Notes: generated by a model not told the origin, from the sequence alone. Positions 1 through 10,795 are shown, counted from the first letter of the stretch. The stretch: 64,000 nucleotides of DNA from Candidatus Saccharimonadota bacterium (GCA_002746885.1 PDRS01000005.1:310001-374000); one strand, 5' to 3'. Made by a program: numbers and translations.

Positions 1-1
1 C

Positions 2-799
2 GTTGTCGTTCTAGATAGATACACTCCTGTCAACGCCCAGGAAGACATCTTTAAACTCGAAGTTTCGAGGGATATCAACAATAGACAGATAACAAGACCA
101 GGAGCAGTGCATAGACCTGATGATCAATATCATCTCCTCGCAAAATGGGCTGCGCGAAAAGAGTTGAACGAAATTATTGTCATGGATGATGTCCTGGGCA
201 CTGGATCTACCCTCATTCCTACCTTAAACAGAATTAAGCACGATCTATCAGATCGAAGAATAAGAGCTATTACCGCCATAGCCACGACTGGCGGAAAAGT
301 CTGGTCTGGTATAGAGAAAGTCGAACAGGCAACAGGCATCACGACGGAGTATACTACCTTACTAAAAGCTAGCGAGGAGACACTGACATCAACCGGTTTA
401 AGCATATGCAACTCTCGTGACATGACTATGCTTGGTGGCTACCTTACAGCAAAAGCGAACGGCTTTCGTTTGAGCGTTCCCCATTTTCTTCCCTATACGG
501 TAACTGTGCCGAAAAATATTACTTCGCCGCAAAAAAGATTCGCCGCCGCAGAACATCTACTCGATTTTAATGATAGATTTATTGATCTTCTAGAAACAAG
601 AGCTGACCATCACTTGACTCTACAGGATATATCCGACAGAGGGTTCGGGGTTCCGTCTACGATAATTGATGCAATGCGTAAATATTTACCTATCCCAAGA
701 CCGTCTACGCCCATTAAGGAATACTTAAAAGACACGAAAGACGTATTTACTCGGCACAGAAGTGAGCTCACATATTTAGCTAACGCAATGCGTCAGTAA
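2..799 (+). CDS. Phosphoribosyltransferase-fold protein, 5' end outside window
   Basis: The frame is open from base 2, so the true start lies upstream; a GTG at 107 is internal. The recognisable part is the PRPP-binding loop signature IIVMDDVLGTGSTL, the two-acid plus GTGST pattern of type I phosphoribosyltransferases. The rest (about 200 residues after the loop) is helical and charged and I do not recognise it. It is not PurF or Apt by its overall sequence. The following purM has its own -10 box and ribosome site, so co-transcription with the purine genes is not required. Stand-alone PRTases with long C-terminal extensions occur in nucleotide salvage and in conflict or stress operons; the substrate here is unknown. 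Confidence 0.6.
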   Translation, partial: VVVLDRYTPVNAQEDIFKLEVSRDINNRQITRPGAVHRPDDQYHLLAKWAARKELNEIIVMDDVLGTGSTLIPTLNRIKHDLSDRRIRAITAIATTGGKVWSGIEKVEQATGITTEYTTLLKASEETLTSTGLSICNSRDMTMLGGYLTAKANGFRLSVPHFLPYTVTVPKNITSPQKRFAAAEHLLDFNDRFIDLLETRADHHLTLQDISDRGFGVPSTIIDAMRKYLPIPRPSTPIKEYLKDTKDVFTRHRSELTYLANAMRQ

Positions 800-862
800 C
801 AAAATATAGACCAAACAACAAAACACGGTGCAATAACTATAGGTTGACCGGTTATATCTTGG

Positions 863-868
863 TACAAT
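863..868 (+). promoter_or_regulatory. -10 box of the purine operon (TACAAT)
   Basis: TACAAT lies about 75 bases before the purM start. It gives a leader of roughly 65-70 nt, unlike the leaderless genes elsewhere in the window. A clean -35 box at 17-nt spacing is not seen (TTGACC at 844 is only 13 nt away). Confidence 0.4.
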
Positions 869-942
869 ACAGTCTGTAAGCGTGCGAGTTCGAGACACAA
901 AGCGCAGCATGCGTTTGTTTTACTGTTTCACAAGGAGGGAAT

Positions 943-2049
943 ATGGCGCAAAAACCAACGACCTATGCGCAGACGGGGGTGGACTATAGTGCAATGGATC
1001 CGGTGAAGGTGCTAGCGCAGAAAGCTGCCCAATCCACCGCGCCAAACCTTGGCAGCTTTGGCGCGTCCGAAGTTACGGCCAGCCGCGGCGAATCCGCCTA
1101 CGTCTGGGAGGAAACCGACGCCTACCGAGCACTCGTCGTCGAAGGGCTGGGCACAAAAAACCTTGTTGCCGATGCCATGCGTGCAAAGACCGGCAAAACC
1201 TACTACGATCAGCTCGCGCAGGACACAGTGGCTATGATTGTCAACGACCTCATCGTCGTTGGGGCGTTGCCGCAGGTCGTCAATGCGTACTTCGCACTGG
1301 GCGATGGCGCATGGATGAACGACCGCGAACGCGCCAGCGACCTCGTCAACGGTTGGGCAGCAGCTTGCAACGCAATAGGCGCAACGTGGGGCGGCGGCGA
1401 GACACCGGCGCTCAAAGGGATTATCGAACCCAATACCATCGATCTTGGCGGCTCGGCCGTCGGCATCATCAACCCCAAAGAACGACTCGTACTCGGTGAC
1501 GCCCTCGCGGAAGGCGACGCCATTATTCTCGTCGAAAGCAGCGGTATACACGCCAATGGCATTTCCTTTGTACGGCATCTGTACGAAAAAAATCCTCAAC
1601 TATACGAAACAAAGCTCGACAACGGACAACTGTTTGGCGAAGCCATCTTAGCCCCAACGCATCTTTACGTAAATCTTGTGAGAAGCGTGCTCGACGCCGG
1701 CGTAATACCGCACTATATGGTCAATGTCACCGGCCACGGCTGGCGCAAACTTATGCGCGCAAATGCTGAGTTTCGTTATGTTATAGACACCATTCTCGAA
1801 CCGCAACCAGAGTTCACCCTTATGCAAAAGGAAGCTGGCGTCGATGACGCCGAAATGTACGGCAACTTCAACATGGGCGTCGGTTTTGCCTTATTTGTCG
1901 CAGCAAACCACGCCGAAACAGTTATCGCTGCCGCCAAAGAAAACGGGCTCAAAGCCATACGCGGCGGAACCGTCAAACGCGGCAAAAAAGAGGTCGTCAT
2001 CCAGCCAAAAAACCTCACATTTAGCGGCGCAACTCTGGAGGTACGATGA
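943..2049 (+). CDS. purM: Phosphoribosylformylglycinamidine cyclo-ligase (AIR synthetase)
   Basis: PurM uses ATP to close the imidazole ring of FGAM, giving AIR, in de novo purine synthesis in the cytoplasm. At 368 aa it is near the usual length. Family motifs appear in order: [10 protein letters not shown] near the N-terminus, EGLGTKNL near residue 68, the VNDLIVVGA segment near 100, GGGETPA near 151, [22 protein letters not shown], and FNMGVGF near 312. The start is set by a strong Shine-Dalgarno AAGGAGG about 8 nt before the ATG. The last four bases overlap the purL start (ATGA), so the two are translationally coupled. Some motifs are degenerate compared with E. coli PurM, but all expected blocks are present. 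Confidence 0.9.
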   Translation: MAQKPTTYAQTGVDYSAMDPVKVLAQKAAQSTAPNLGSFGASEVTASRGESAYVWEETDAYRALVVEGLGTKNLVADAMRAKTGKTYYDQLAQDTVAMIVNDLIVVGALPQVVNAYFALGDGAWMNDRERASDLVNGWAAACNAIGATWGGGETPALKGIIEPNTIDLGGSAVGIINPKERLVLGDALAEGDAIILVESSGIHANGISFVRHLYEKNPQLYETKLDNGQLFGEAILAPTHLYVNLVRSVLDAGVIPHYMVNVTGHGWRKLMRANAEFRYVIDTILEPQPEFTLMQKEAGVDDAEMYGNFNMGVGFALFVAANHAETVIAAAKENGLKAIRGGTVKRGKKEVVIQPKNLTFSGATLEVR

Positions 2050-5000
2050 TGCAAACGTACGCGGGTATCGACGCACTTTCTGAGTTTCGAACACAAAACT
2101 TGCTCGCCGAGCTGAAAAAAGCGGGCATTGCCGCGACGCACGTTTCCGCAGAATATGTGCATTTTGTTTTGACCGACGGGAAGATTTCACCAAAACAAAC
2201 AGCCGAACTCAAAGCACTGCTCACATACGGTACGCCCTACACTGGCACGCGAAAAGGTACGCTGTATCTCGTTGTACCGCGTCCGGGTACAATCTCGCCA
2301 TGGTCGTCAAAAGCAAGCGACATTGCTCGCAATGCCGGTTTACAGCACGTCTCGCGCATAGAGCGCGGCACAGCATATTACATAGACACTCCAGAGCCAC
2401 CAGCGCGAGAGACAGTCGCTGCACTCGTGCATGACCGCATGACAGAAACCGTGCTCGATTCACTGCAAGCAGCCGAGAAATTGTTTACAAACCCCAAGCC
2501 AAAGCCGCTTGTCATCGTGGACGTTCTAAAGGGCGGCAAAACCGCACTTGAGAAAGCCAACGCCGAGCAAGGCCTCGCGCTCAGCGCCGATGAAATCGAC
2601 TACCTCGCCGCCGCCTACACCGAACTCGGCCGCAACCCCAGCGACGCCGAACTCATGATGTTCGGCCAAGTCAATAGCGAACACTGCCGTCACAAGATCT
2701 TCAACGCCGACTGGGTCGTCGACGGCAAAAAACAACCAAAAAGTTTATTCAAAATGATTCGCAACACGTATGAGCAGGGCGGCGAAAACGTACTATCGGC
2801 GTATTCTGACAATGCTGCCGTGTTACGCGGGCCAAACGCAGAGCGGTTTTTTCCGCATCCCGAAACGCAGACATATGCCTACCGCGAGGAGGCGATTCAC
2901 ACTGTCATCAAAGTAGAAACACACAACCACCCGACGGCAATCGCCCCGTTTCCTGGCGCCGCAACAGGCACTGGCGGCGAAATTCGCGACGAAGGCGCGA
3001 CTGGCCGCGGCGCCAAACCAAAAATGGGACTCGCTGGCTTCAGCGTTTCCAACCTCCATCTCCCCGACGCACCGCAGCCGTGGGAAAAACCCTATGGCAA
3101 ACCCGACAGAATTACGACACCGCTCGGAATAATGCTCGACGCACCGCTCGGCGGAGCCAGCTTTGCCAACGAATTCGGCCGCCCAAACCTCGCTGGTTAT
3201 TTCCGCAGCTATGAACAGTTTGACGGCTCTGAGGTGCGCGGTTACCACAAACCGATCATGATTGCCGGCGGCCTTGGTAATATTCGCGAGCAGCACGTAC
3301 AAAAAGGGGTGCTGCAGGCCGGCGATAAAATCATCATTTTGGGCGGTCCCGCCATGCTCATCGGCCTTGGCGGCGGCGCAGCGAGCAGTATGCAAACCGG
3401 CACCAGTAGCGCAGATCTCGATTTCGCTTCCGTCCAGCGCGGCAATGGCGAAATGGAACGCCGCTGCCAAGAAGTCATCGACGCGTGCTGGGCAAGCGAC
3501 CACAACCCCATCGTAATGATTCATGACATCGGCGCCGGCGGCTACTGCAATGCTGTACCCGAGCTCGTTCACGACGCCGGACTCGGCGCCACTGTTGAAC
3601 TGCGCGACATCGACAACGCAGACCTCAGCATGTCGCCCATGGAAATCTGGTGCAACGAAGCGCAAGAACGTTACGTCATTGGTTTGCGCGACAGCGATGT
3701 CGAAAAGTTTGCCGCCATATGCCAGCGCGAACGCTGCCCGTTTCGTGTCATCGGCACCGCTACCGACGAAGATCGGCTCGTCGTCCACGACCGTTTGCTC
3801 GGTAACGATACGGTCAACCTACCCATGAGTACGCTTTTCGGTAAACCGCCCAAAATGACCCGCACGTTCAGCCGTACCGCGCGCACTGCAGCACCGTTTG
3901 ACCTTTCTGCCATCAGCGTCGACGAAGCCGTGAAACGTGTTTTGCATATACCGTCCGTTGGCAGCAAAAAGTTCCTTATCACCATAGGCGATCGTACCGT
4001 CACCGGTTTGATTGCGCGCGATCAAATGGTAGGACCATGGCAAGTACCAGTCAGCGACGTCGCCGTCAGCGCCGTCGGCTTCAAAACAAATCGCGGCGAA
4101 GCCATGACTATGGGTGAACGCACGCCACTCGCAGTAACAAACGCGCCCGCTTCCGGCCGTATGGCCGTCGCCGAGGCAATCACAAACATGCTCGCCGGAG
4201 ATGTCAAAGCGCTCGCAGACATCAAACTTTCCGCCAACTGGATGGCAGCCGCCGGACACAGCAACGAAGACCAAGCGCTCTACGACACTGTGCACGCCAT
4301 CGGCGAAACGTTTTGCCCAGCACTCGGCCTGACGATCCCCGTCGGCAAAGATTCGCTCAGTATGCGAACAACCTGGCAGGACGGCACAGAGGCAAAAAGC
4401 GTCAGCTCGCCGTTATCGCTGCTCATCACTGCCTTTGCGCCCGTCGGCGACGTCCAGCAAACACTGACTCCGGTACTCAGTAGGGAAGACGAAACTGTTC
4501 TGGTGTTTGTCGACCTCTCTGGCGGTAAAAAACGACTCGGCGGATCAGCTTTGGCGCAAGCCTACAGCAATCTCGGCGGAGAAACGCCCGACGCCGATCC
4601 CGCACAGCTCAAAGCGTTCTTCGCCAGTCTCACAAAACTAAAAAAACAAGACAAAATTCTCGCTTACCACGACCGTTCAGACGGCGGTCTCCTAACGACA
4701 CTTTGCGAGATGGCATTTGCGAGCCGATGCGGCGTAGATGTTGACCTGTCGCCCCTCATGACTGCAACGCAAACCAACGCGAAGAATGCCGCCAAAACCA
4801 CATCCACCAGCTCAACTCAGCCCGCACGGCCTACCGCGGCAACCGTCCTCGAAACGTTGTTCAACGAAGAGCTCGGCGTCGTACTGCAAGTACGCCGCGC
4901 CGACGCCGAAAAAACTGTCCGCGCGTTTGACAGCGCATCCGTCATCGGCCAGCCAACTACGGCGCAAAACATTGTTTTCCGCGCCGGCGAAACTGTGGTC

Positions 5001-5972
5001 TACAAAAGTACTCGGTCGACACTCGAACAGTGGTGGTCGGAAACCAGCTATCGCATACAAAAATTACGCGACAACCCTGCGTGCGCCGAAGAAGAATATG
5101 CCGCCATCCGCGACAATAAAGACCCTGGTTTAACGCCGCAAGTTGTCCGCCGGAGCAGCCAGCATCAACGGCCGTCAGCCGCATCACGTCCAAAAATAGC
5201 GATTTTCCGAGAGGAAGGCGTCAACGGCCACGTCGAAATGGCAGCCGCCTTTGACCGCGCCGGCTTTAGGGCAGTCGACGTTCATCTCAACGACCTTATC
5301 GCTGCCAAAACCAACCTCGATGATTTCAGCGGACTCGTCGCCTGCGGCGGCTTCAGTTACGGCGACGTACTCGGAGCCGGCGGCGGCTGGGCAAAAACCA
5401 TTCTTTTCGACGCAGCGCTCCGCAAACAATTCAAAGCATTCTTTGAGCGGCCCGATACGTTTTCGCTCGGCGTTTGCAACGGCTGCCAAATGCTTTCCGA
5501 GCTCAAAGAGCTCATACCAGGCGCAGCATGCTGGCCGAAGTTTCTCAAAAACCGCAGCGAACAATTTGAAGCTCGATTACCGCAACTACGACTCAACAAA
5601 ACACCGTCTATCTTTTTCCAAGGTATGGAAGGTTCTGTGCTACCAATTCCGGTTGCGCATGGCGAGGGCCGTGCTACGTTTGCGAGCGAAACAGACCGGA
5701 GCACAGCCGAAAGAGCAGGTCTCGTTGCCGCCCAGTACGTCGACGGCCAGCACCAAACCACCGAACGCTATCCGGCAAACCCAAATGGTTCTCCCGACGG
5801 CATCACAGCGCTAACCACACCAGACGGTCGCGCAACCATTATGATGCCGCACCCAGAACGCGCTTTCCTGACACGCCAACTCAGCTGGCATCCCGCCGAG
5901 TGGCCCGAAGAATCGCCGTGGATGCAAATGTTTGCCAATGCGTACAATTGGACAATAAAGGCTAGCTCATAG
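2046..5972 (+). CDS. purL: Phosphoribosylformylglycinamidine synthase, large single-chain form
   Basis: The 1308-aa protein corresponds to the long FGAM synthase of gammaproteobacteria and eukaryotes, in which the ATP-grasp-like synthetase and the glutaminase are fused; Firmicutes and actinobacteria split these into PurS, PurL and PurQ. The synthetase part shows [12 protein letters not shown] near residue 293 and the following GTGGEIRDE. The glutaminase begins near 1050 ([13 protein letters not shown]), with nucleophile Cys1144 in GVCNGCQ and the PHPER end of the triad near 1269. A low-complexity Ala/Thr/Ser insert sits around residues 905-930. Start ATG overlaps purM by 4 nt. purH follows after 32 bases. 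Confidence 0.95.
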   Translation: MMQTYAGIDALSEFRTQNLLAELKKAGIAATHVSAEYVHFVLTDGKISPKQTAELKALLTYGTPYTGTRKGTLYLVVPRPGTISPWSSKASDIARNAGLQHVSRIERGTAYYIDTPEPPARETVAALVHDRMTETVLDSLQAAEKLFTNPKPKPLVIVDVLKGGKTALEKANAEQGLALSADEIDYLAAAYTELGRNPSDAELMMFGQVNSEHCRHKIFNADWVVDGKKQPKSLFKMIRNTYEQGGENVLSAYSDNAAVLRGPNAERFFPHPETQTYAYREEAIHTVIKVETHNHPTAIAPFPGAATGTGGEIRDEGATGRGAKPKMGLAGFSVSNLHLPDAPQPWEKPYGKPDRITTPLGIMLDAPLGGASFANEFGRPNLAGYFRSYEQFDGSEVRGYHKPIMIAGGLGNIREQHVQKGVLQAGDKIIILGGPAMLIGLGGGAASSMQTGTSSADLDFASVQRGNGEMERRCQEVIDACWASDHNPIVMIHDIGAGGYCNAVPELVHDAGLGATVELRDIDNADLSMSPMEIWCNEAQERYVIGLRDSDVEKFAAICQRERCPFRVIGTATDEDRLVVHDRLLGNDTVNLPMSTLFGKPPKMTRTFSRTARTAAPFDLSAISVDEAVKRVLHIPSVGSKKFLITIGDRTVTGLIARDQMVGPWQVPVSDVAVSAVGFKTNRGEAMTMGERTPLAVTNAPASGRMAVAEAITNMLAGDVKALADIKLSANWMAAAGHSNEDQALYDTVHAIGETFCPALGLTIPVGKDSLSMRTTWQDGTEAKSVSSPLSLLITAFAPVGDVQQTLTPVLSREDETVLVFVDLSGGKKRLGGSALAQAYSNLGGETPDADPAQLKAFFASLTKLKKQDKILAYHDRSDGGLLTTLCEMAFASRCGVDVDLSPLMTATQTNAKNAAKTTSTSSTQPARPTAATVLETLFNEELGVVLQVRRADAEKTVRAFDSASVIGQPTTAQNIVFRAGETVVYKSTRSTLEQWWSETSYRIQKLRDNPACAEEEYAAIRDNKDPGLTPQVVRRSSQHQRPSAASRPKIAIFREEGVNGHVEMAAAFDRAGFRAVDVHLNDLIAAKTNLDDFSGLVACGGFSYGDVLGAGGGWAKTILFDAALRKQFKAFFERPDTFSLGVCNGCQMLSELKELIPGAACWPKFLKNRSEQFEARLPQLRLNKTPSIFFQGMEGSVLPIPVAHGEGRATFASETDRSTAERAGLVAAQYVDGQHQTTERYPANPNGSPDGITALTTPDGRATIMMPHPERAFLTRQLSWHPAEWPEESPWMQMFANAYNWTIKASS

Positions 5973-6004
5973 CGGCAAAAAGCCCGTAAAAGAAAGGATT
6001 TCAA

Positions 6005-7639
6005 ATGTCGAACATAAACCATCTACTCGAAACGCAAAACAATGCGCTGCTTTCGGTGTATGACAAAACAGGAATCGCAGAGTTTGCAAAAGGCCTGCAT
6101 GAGTTGGGCTGGAACATTATTTCGTCCGGCGGCACTGCGAAAGCGATAGCCGACACCGGCGTGCCAGTAACAGACGTCGCAGAACTGGTTGGCGGAGAAG
6201 CTATCCTAGGGCATCGCGTCGTGACGCTTTCGCGCGAAGTCCATAGCGGCCTCCTGGCCGATGCTGCTAAGCCAGAAGATTTGCAAGAACTAGCCGATCG
6301 CGGCATACCGTTCATTGACCTTGTGGCGGTCGACATGTACCCGCTAGAAGAAGAGATTGCCAGCGGAAACGCAACGCTCGCCAGTGTCATAGAAAAAACC
6401 GACATCGGCGGCCCCACCATGCTGCGCGCTGGCGCCAAAGCAAGACGAATTGTCCTTTCTCGCGCCAATCAACGCACTGAAGTCCTGGACTGGCTCAAAG
6501 CAAACAAGCCCGACGAAACAGCCTTTCGAAACAAATTGTGCGCCGTTGCAGAATACGAATGCGCGCGTTACATCATGATTTCGGCCCGCTACCACGGCGG
6601 CGATGACGTTGCCGGCTGGATTGGCCAGCGCGTCGCACCGACCAAATACGGCGAAAATCCATGGCAAACACCAGCTGGGCTATACGCCGACAACCGCGTC
6701 GCCGTCGATCCACTCGGACTCGACCAATTCACCCACCAAAAGGGTTGGGAACTAAGCTACATCAACGAAACCGACATGCACCGGCTACTGCAAACTATCA
6801 CGCACGCTGCCGCTGGGTTCGACGTAAACTTCGGCACCGTTCCAGCTATCGCCGTCGGCGTCAAACACGGCAACGCTTGCGGTGCTGGCGTCGCCGAGAC
6901 ACTTGTCGAAGCAGTACAAAAAATGCTCGAGGGCGACGAAATCGCTATCTTTGGCGGAGTTGTTATGCTCAATGGACCAATTGACGCTGCAGTTGCCACC
7001 GCACTCATGACGTACCGGATGCCAGACGGCCAAAATCGCTTGCTCGACGGCGTTGTCGGTAGCGAGGTAACCCCAGAAGCCATGGAAATACTGAGTCGCG
7101 CGAAGCTACGGATTGTGACCAATCCCGCGCTGGCAAATCTGAATAAAACTTCGCTCGAAACGGCTCCCATACTACGCAATGTTCGCGGCGGCATGCTCAT
7201 GCAGCCAAACTATACCTTTATCGCCGATCTCGCCGCTGACTACATCACTCAAAACGGCGTAGCGAGCGACCAGCAAAAACAAGACATGGTCCAGGCTTGG
7301 GCAATCGGCAGCACGAGTAATAGCAACACCATTTGCATCGTCAAAGATGGGCGCATGCTTGGCAACGGCGTCGGCCAGCAGGACAGAGTAGGAGCCGCCA
7401 AGCTCGCTGTTTCCCGCGCTACCTCGCGTAATCATGATCTTGCGGGCGCAAGCGCATACAGCGACAGCTTTTTCCCATTCCCCGACGGACCACTCGTCTT
7501 GGCTGAAGCTGGCATAGCCGCTATTCTCACTTCTTCTGGTTCAGTCAAAGACCCCGAAGTAGTTAAGACGCTCGCCGAAAAGAACGTCTCCACAACCATG
7601 CTCCCCGACAAAACCGGCCGCGGTTTCTTCGGCCACTAG
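6005..7639 (+). CDS. purH: Bifunctional AICAR transformylase / IMP cyclohydrolase, atypical cyclohydrolase motif
   Basis: PurH catalyses the last two steps to IMP. The N-terminal MGS-like domain carries SSGGTAKAIADTG and TDIGGPTMLRAGAK. The transformylase domain carries KYGENPWQ, KHGNACGAG (catalytic Lys-His) and SDSFFPFPDG. Length 544 aa matches the family (E. coli about 529). The start has AAAGGA 8 nt upstream. Oddity: the usual VKTLHPxxH motif of the cyclohydrolase site reads VVTLSREVH, so the lysine implicated in cyclohydrolase activity is Val73 and the His-Pro is lost. The transformylase half looks intact. Third gene of the purM-purL-purH operon; no other pur gene is visible in the window. 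Confidence 0.9.
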   Translation: MSNINHLLETQNNALLSVYDKTGIAEFAKGLHELGWNIISSGGTAKAIADTGVPVTDVAELVGGEAILGHRVVTLSREVHSGLLADAAKPEDLQELADRGIPFIDLVAVDMYPLEEEIASGNATLASVIEKTDIGGPTMLRAGAKARRIVLSRANQRTEVLDWLKANKPDETAFRNKLCAVAEYECARYIMISARYHGGDDVAGWIGQRVAPTKYGENPWQTPAGLYADNRVAVDPLGLDQFTHQKGWELSYINETDMHRLLQTITHAAAGFDVNFGTVPAIAVGVKHGNACGAGVAETLVEAVQKMLEGDEIAIFGGVVMLNGPIDAAVATALMTYRMPDGQNRLLDGVVGSEVTPEAMEILSRAKLRIVTNPALANLNKTSLETAPILRNVRGGMLMQPNYTFIADLAADYITQNGVASDQQKQDMVQAWAIGSTSNSNTICIVKDGRMLGNGVGQQDRVGAAKLAVSRATSRNHDLAGASAYSDSFFPFPDGPLVLAEAGIAAILTSSGSVKDPEVVKTLAEKNVSTTMLPDKTGRGFFGH

Positions 7640-7685
7640 GCGTATAGCTTGCCTAAAACGGCTTATGCTTTCATACTGGTAGCGT

Positions 7686-9455
7686 ATGCCGCATCAGATA
7701 CAAAAAAATTTGGGCGTGACGAAACACGGCGAATACACGCAATTTTGTGTATGGGCGCCGTTTGCTCAGAGCGTTAGTCTCGCTGGCACCGTCTGCGAGG
7801 ACGGCGAAATCGCCATGACGAGCGACGGCAAAGGTTACTGGAAAACACAGCGAAAGCATGTCGAGGCGGGGCAAAACTACGTATTTCGTATTACCGCACC
7901 TGACGGGCGCGTCCTGACGCGCAACGACCCACGCGCTCGGCAGCTTACCTCGTCCGAACATGGTGCAAGCGTCATTATCGACCCCGACTTCGACTGGCAA
8001 AACGACAGCTTCACTCCGGTGCCGCCAGAGCAGCAAATTATATATGAGCTCCATGTCGGCACATTCAACCGGCCAGATGCCGCAACCATGGGCACTTTTG
8101 ATGACGCTATCGAAAAAATTAGCTACCTCAAAGAACTGGGCGTAAACGTCATAGAGCTCATGCCAGTTACGTCGATGGCTCATAGCTACGGATGGGGCTA
8201 CGCACCAAACCACTTATACTCGGTAGAGAGCGCTTACGGCGGGCGGCACGGTTTGCTAACGTTTGTGCGCGAATGCCACAAACAAGGCATCGCGGTCATT
8301 TTAGACGTTGTGTACAACCACTTTTCTGGCGAAACAGACCTCTGGCAGTACGACGGCTGGAGCGAAAACAACCGCGGCGGCATATACTTTTACAACGACA
8401 AACGAGGCGATACACCTTGGGGCGGGCGGCCAGATTACGGCCGGCCAGAGGTCCGACAGTTTATTCTCGATAACGTAGCAATGTGGCTGACAGAATACCG
8501 CCTGGATGGGCTACGTATCGACAGTACCATTTACCTTCGGAATACCGAAGGTCGCGACAACGACCCAGCGCACGACATACCAGACGCTTGGTATTTACTA
8601 CAAGACATTGTTCAGCTTGCCCACACAATCAACCCAAACGCCATCATGATTGCCGAAGATAATGCCGCGAGCGCTTACCTTACGAAACCGCGGCTCGAAA
8701 ACGGCTGCGCGTTTGACGCGCAATGGGAGCTGGGTTTTCCGCACGCACTCCGCGACGGACTAGGACTCAGAGGCGGCCAGACGCTCGACGGCATACAGTT
8801 TGAGTTAGAGCGGCAGTACAACGGCAACGCTTTTGAAAAAGTCATCTTTAGCGATTCGCACGACACGGCCGCCAACGGCTCGGTCCGACTAAACGAAGCA
8901 GCCAGTGCGGGCAACGCCGCCGATAAGAACGCTCGTGAAAAGGCGCTGCTGGCCAACACCGTAACTCTCACGGCCCCCGGCATACCCATGCTGTTGCAAG
9001 GCAGCGAATTTATGCAAGAGGGCAGCTTCAACGACTGGCAAGAGCTCGAATGGGACAAAGCCGACACCTACCACGGTATGGTTCTGGCTCATACCCACGT
9101 ATGTGCGCTGCGCCGCAACTACTACGGCGACACCGCCGGACTACTCGGCCAAAACACCGCAATATTCCACCGCGACGACCAAAACAACGTCATTGGCTAC
9201 CACCGCTGGGACAAAGGCGGAGCAGGGGATGACGTACTTGTCATTGCCAACTTTGGCGACGCAAGACACCAGCATTACGAACTTTCACTACCGCTCCCAG
9301 GCACCTGGAAAGTACGCTTCAACAGTACTTGGAAAGGCTACAGTCCCGATTTTCATGAAACGCAAATCGTCGAACTCACCACTCAGGCCGACGCAAGCGC
9401 CGCCCTCACGCTCCCACCGTACGCCGTCCTCATTCTTTCGCAGGACAGCAACTGA
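7686..9455 (+). CDS. GH13 alpha-amylase-family enzyme, branching-enzyme or trehalohydrolase-like
   Basis: This 589-aa protein has an N-terminal beta-sandwich (CBM48/E-set) with FCVWAPFAQSVSL, then a TIM barrel with the GH13 signature regions: DVVYNHF (region I), DGLRIDS with nucleophile Asp279 (region II), MIAEDN with acid Glu324 (region III) and SHDT with Asp393 (region IV). The YELHVGTF motif and AYGG..GLLTFV resemble GlgB-type branching enzymes and malto-oligosyltrehalose trehalohydrolases; sequence alone does not decide between them. It likely acts on glycogen or maltodextrin in the cytoplasm, as there is no signal peptide. No other glycogen gene is adjacent. CATACT 8 nt before the ATG may serve as its -10 box. 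Confidence 0.8.
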   Translation: MPHQIQKNLGVTKHGEYTQFCVWAPFAQSVSLAGTVCEDGEIAMTSDGKGYWKTQRKHVEAGQNYVFRITAPDGRVLTRNDPRARQLTSSEHGASVIIDPDFDWQNDSFTPVPPEQQIIYELHVGTFNRPDAATMGTFDDAIEKISYLKELGVNVIELMPVTSMAHSYGWGYAPNHLYSVESAYGGRHGLLTFVRECHKQGIAVILDVVYNHFSGETDLWQYDGWSENNRGGIYFYNDKRGDTPWGGRPDYGRPEVRQFILDNVAMWLTEYRLDGLRIDSTIYLRNTEGRDNDPAHDIPDAWYLLQDIVQLAHTINPNAIMIAEDNAASAYLTKPRLENGCAFDAQWELGFPHALRDGLGLRGGQTLDGIQFELERQYNGNAFEKVIFSDSHDTAANGSVRLNEAASAGNAADKNAREKALLANTVTLTAPGIPMLLQGSEFMQEGSFNDWQELEWDKADTYHGMVLAHTHVCALRRNYYGDTAGLLGQNTAIFHRDDQNNVIGYHRWDKGGAGDDVLVIANFGDARHQHYELSLPLPGTWKVRFNSTWKGYSPDFHETQIVELTTQADASAALTLPPYAVLILSQDSN

Positions 9456-9726
9456 AACTGCTTTCTATTTCACAACTCATAGACAGCTCGGCGTGGCAGC
9501 TGGCCTAACATTTCCAACAGCCTAAAGCCGCGGGCCATTGCGAAGCCATAGACGCACCAGTACTAGTTTTGCCCCATTTCTTAGCTTGCCGCAGCAGACC
9601 AAACAATACCTTATGACGTGTTTTGATAGCTTTTCCCTAGTAGTGAACATTAGGAACAGTAACTACCTCGTCAACAGCAGAGATAAACCATCTTAAAAAG
9701 ATCTCCAGATTGATCCATTACTGTCT

Positions 9727-9745
9727 TAGATTGTACGGCCGTACA
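9727..9745. repeat. Palindrome family copy 1, right arm degenerate
   Basis: The left arm TTAGATTGTACGGCC (from 9727) is complete. The right arm matches only to TGTACA, so the perfect palindrome is 14 bp (9732-9745). Same family as the copies at 9823, 10796, 36644 and 39170. Confidence 0.8.
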
Positions 9746-9822
9746 TTTTATTCACGTTTTACAGGAAACAAAAAATAAACAATAAATCGTTTTTATAAAA
9801 ATACACGCTGAATATCTTGTTT

Positions 9823-9846
9823 TAGATTGTACGGCCGTACAATCTA
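9823..9846. repeat. Palindrome family copy 2, perfect 24 bp
   Basis: Half-site TAGATTGTACGG is followed directly by its reverse complement. It lies 171 bp before the DsbA-like gene. Confidence 0.9.
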
Positions 9847-10004
9847 TTTCACTTAAGAAGATCGTGATAGAGAGAGGGTAAGCTAGGGTACGGTGATGGC
9901 GGTAGGGAAAGAGAATTGGTTCTTGGGCTTTTTTGAGTTTGGCGCATGAGTTCAGATTATGAATATCAGCACGCTAAATTTTTAGATTCTATTGCGAAGC
10001 TTGA

Positions 10005-10010
10005 TATAAT
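10005..10010 (+). promoter_or_regulatory. Extended -10 box (TGA-TATAAT) for the DsbA-like gene
   Basis: TATAAT sits 7 nt before the GTG start, so transcription should begin at or next to the start codon (leaderless). Confidence 0.6.
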
Positions 10011-10017
10011 AGAGTGA

Positions 10018-10722
10018 GTGAAAAAAGTGTTTTTTGCGAGTGTTGGGGTTTTGTTAGTCGCAGGAGTTGGCTACTTGCTATTTGGTCGACAAACCGAGCC
10101 AGCTACGCCTCGCTCACCGCAGTCAACAAACACAGCTCAAGACAAGGAAGAGACTAGGAGAGTCGCCGACGAACCCTTTCAGCTCATCGTTGGGCGAGCA
10201 GACGCGCCGATTACTATCGTAGAATACAGCGACTACAAATGCCCAAACTGCAACAGGTTTTATCAAGGCGCATACCAAGAAATTAAGCGTGAATGGCTAG
10301 ACACCGGCAAGGCACGCCTGGTGTTTCGACCATACCCGCTTTTTGGCGAAGATGCAGGCCTGGCGCTGTACGCATCGTACTGTGCAGAAGAGCAGCATGG
10401 ATTTCCTGCGTATCATGACGTGTTGTTTGAACATATGTGGGACAACTTTTTGAGTAAAGGAGACACGGACGCAATAGTACGAAAACTATTTACCCCCGAA
10501 AAACTCGGCGCACTAGCAGAAAAGGCCGGTCTCGACGGCAACGCTTTTGCCGCTTGCGCTGCAGGAGAAACACATGGCGATGCCTATCGCGCAGCCGTCG
10601 ATAAAGCAGCTGGCGACAGCGTACAGGGTGCACCGACAATCATTATCGGCGACCAGAAAATAATTGGCCCGCAACCATACAGCGTCTACAAAGCCCTCCT
10701 AAGCGTACAAGAACACCAATAG
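10018..10722 (+). CDS. Membrane-anchored DsbA-family thiol-disulfide oxidoreductase
   Basis: The 234-aa protein begins with a single hydrophobic signal anchor (about residues 4-22), a polar linker, then a thioredoxin fold with the catalytic CPNC pair (Cys75, Cys78) and the cis-Pro loop GAPTII near residue 205. It should introduce disulfides into exported proteins. The VKOR-family protein at 16587-17315 is its natural reoxidation partner. GTG is the start, with no Shine-Dalgarno but a TATAAT 7 nt upstream. The gene is bracketed by members of the palindrome family (copies 1 and 2 upstream, copy 3 downstream). Confidence 0.88.
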   Translation: MKKVFFASVGVLLVAGVGYLLFGRQTEPATPRSPQSTNTAQDKEETRRVADEPFQLIVGRADAPITIVEYSDYKCPNCNRFYQGAYQEIKREWLDTGKARLVFRPYPLFGEDAGLALYASYCAEEQHGFPAYHDVLFEHMWDNFLSKGDTDAIVRKLFTPEKLGALAEKAGLDGNAFAACAAGETHGDAYRAAVDKAAGDSVQGAPTIIIGDQKIIGPQPYSVYKALLSVQEHQ

Positions 10723-10795
10723 TTCCTTGCTACCTAGCAGTAGCTCCAATGTGCTCTCACAAAACCTATTACACCGCGAGTAAGCCTTCTGGCTC

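Larger units (their letters stand above)
9456..10017 (+). other. Intergenic, 562 bp, with two palindrome copies
   Basis: No convincing gene was found. The stretch is AT-rich toward its right half and holds two copies of the GTACGGCCGTAC palindrome (9732-9745 core and 9823-9846) about 95 bp apart, upstream of the DsbA-like gene, whose -10 box lies at the right edge. Confidence 0.6.

Noticed and set aside
2823..3788. 321-codon open frame antisense to purL
   Set aside because: A shadow produced by GC-biased third positions; purL on the other strand is unambiguous.
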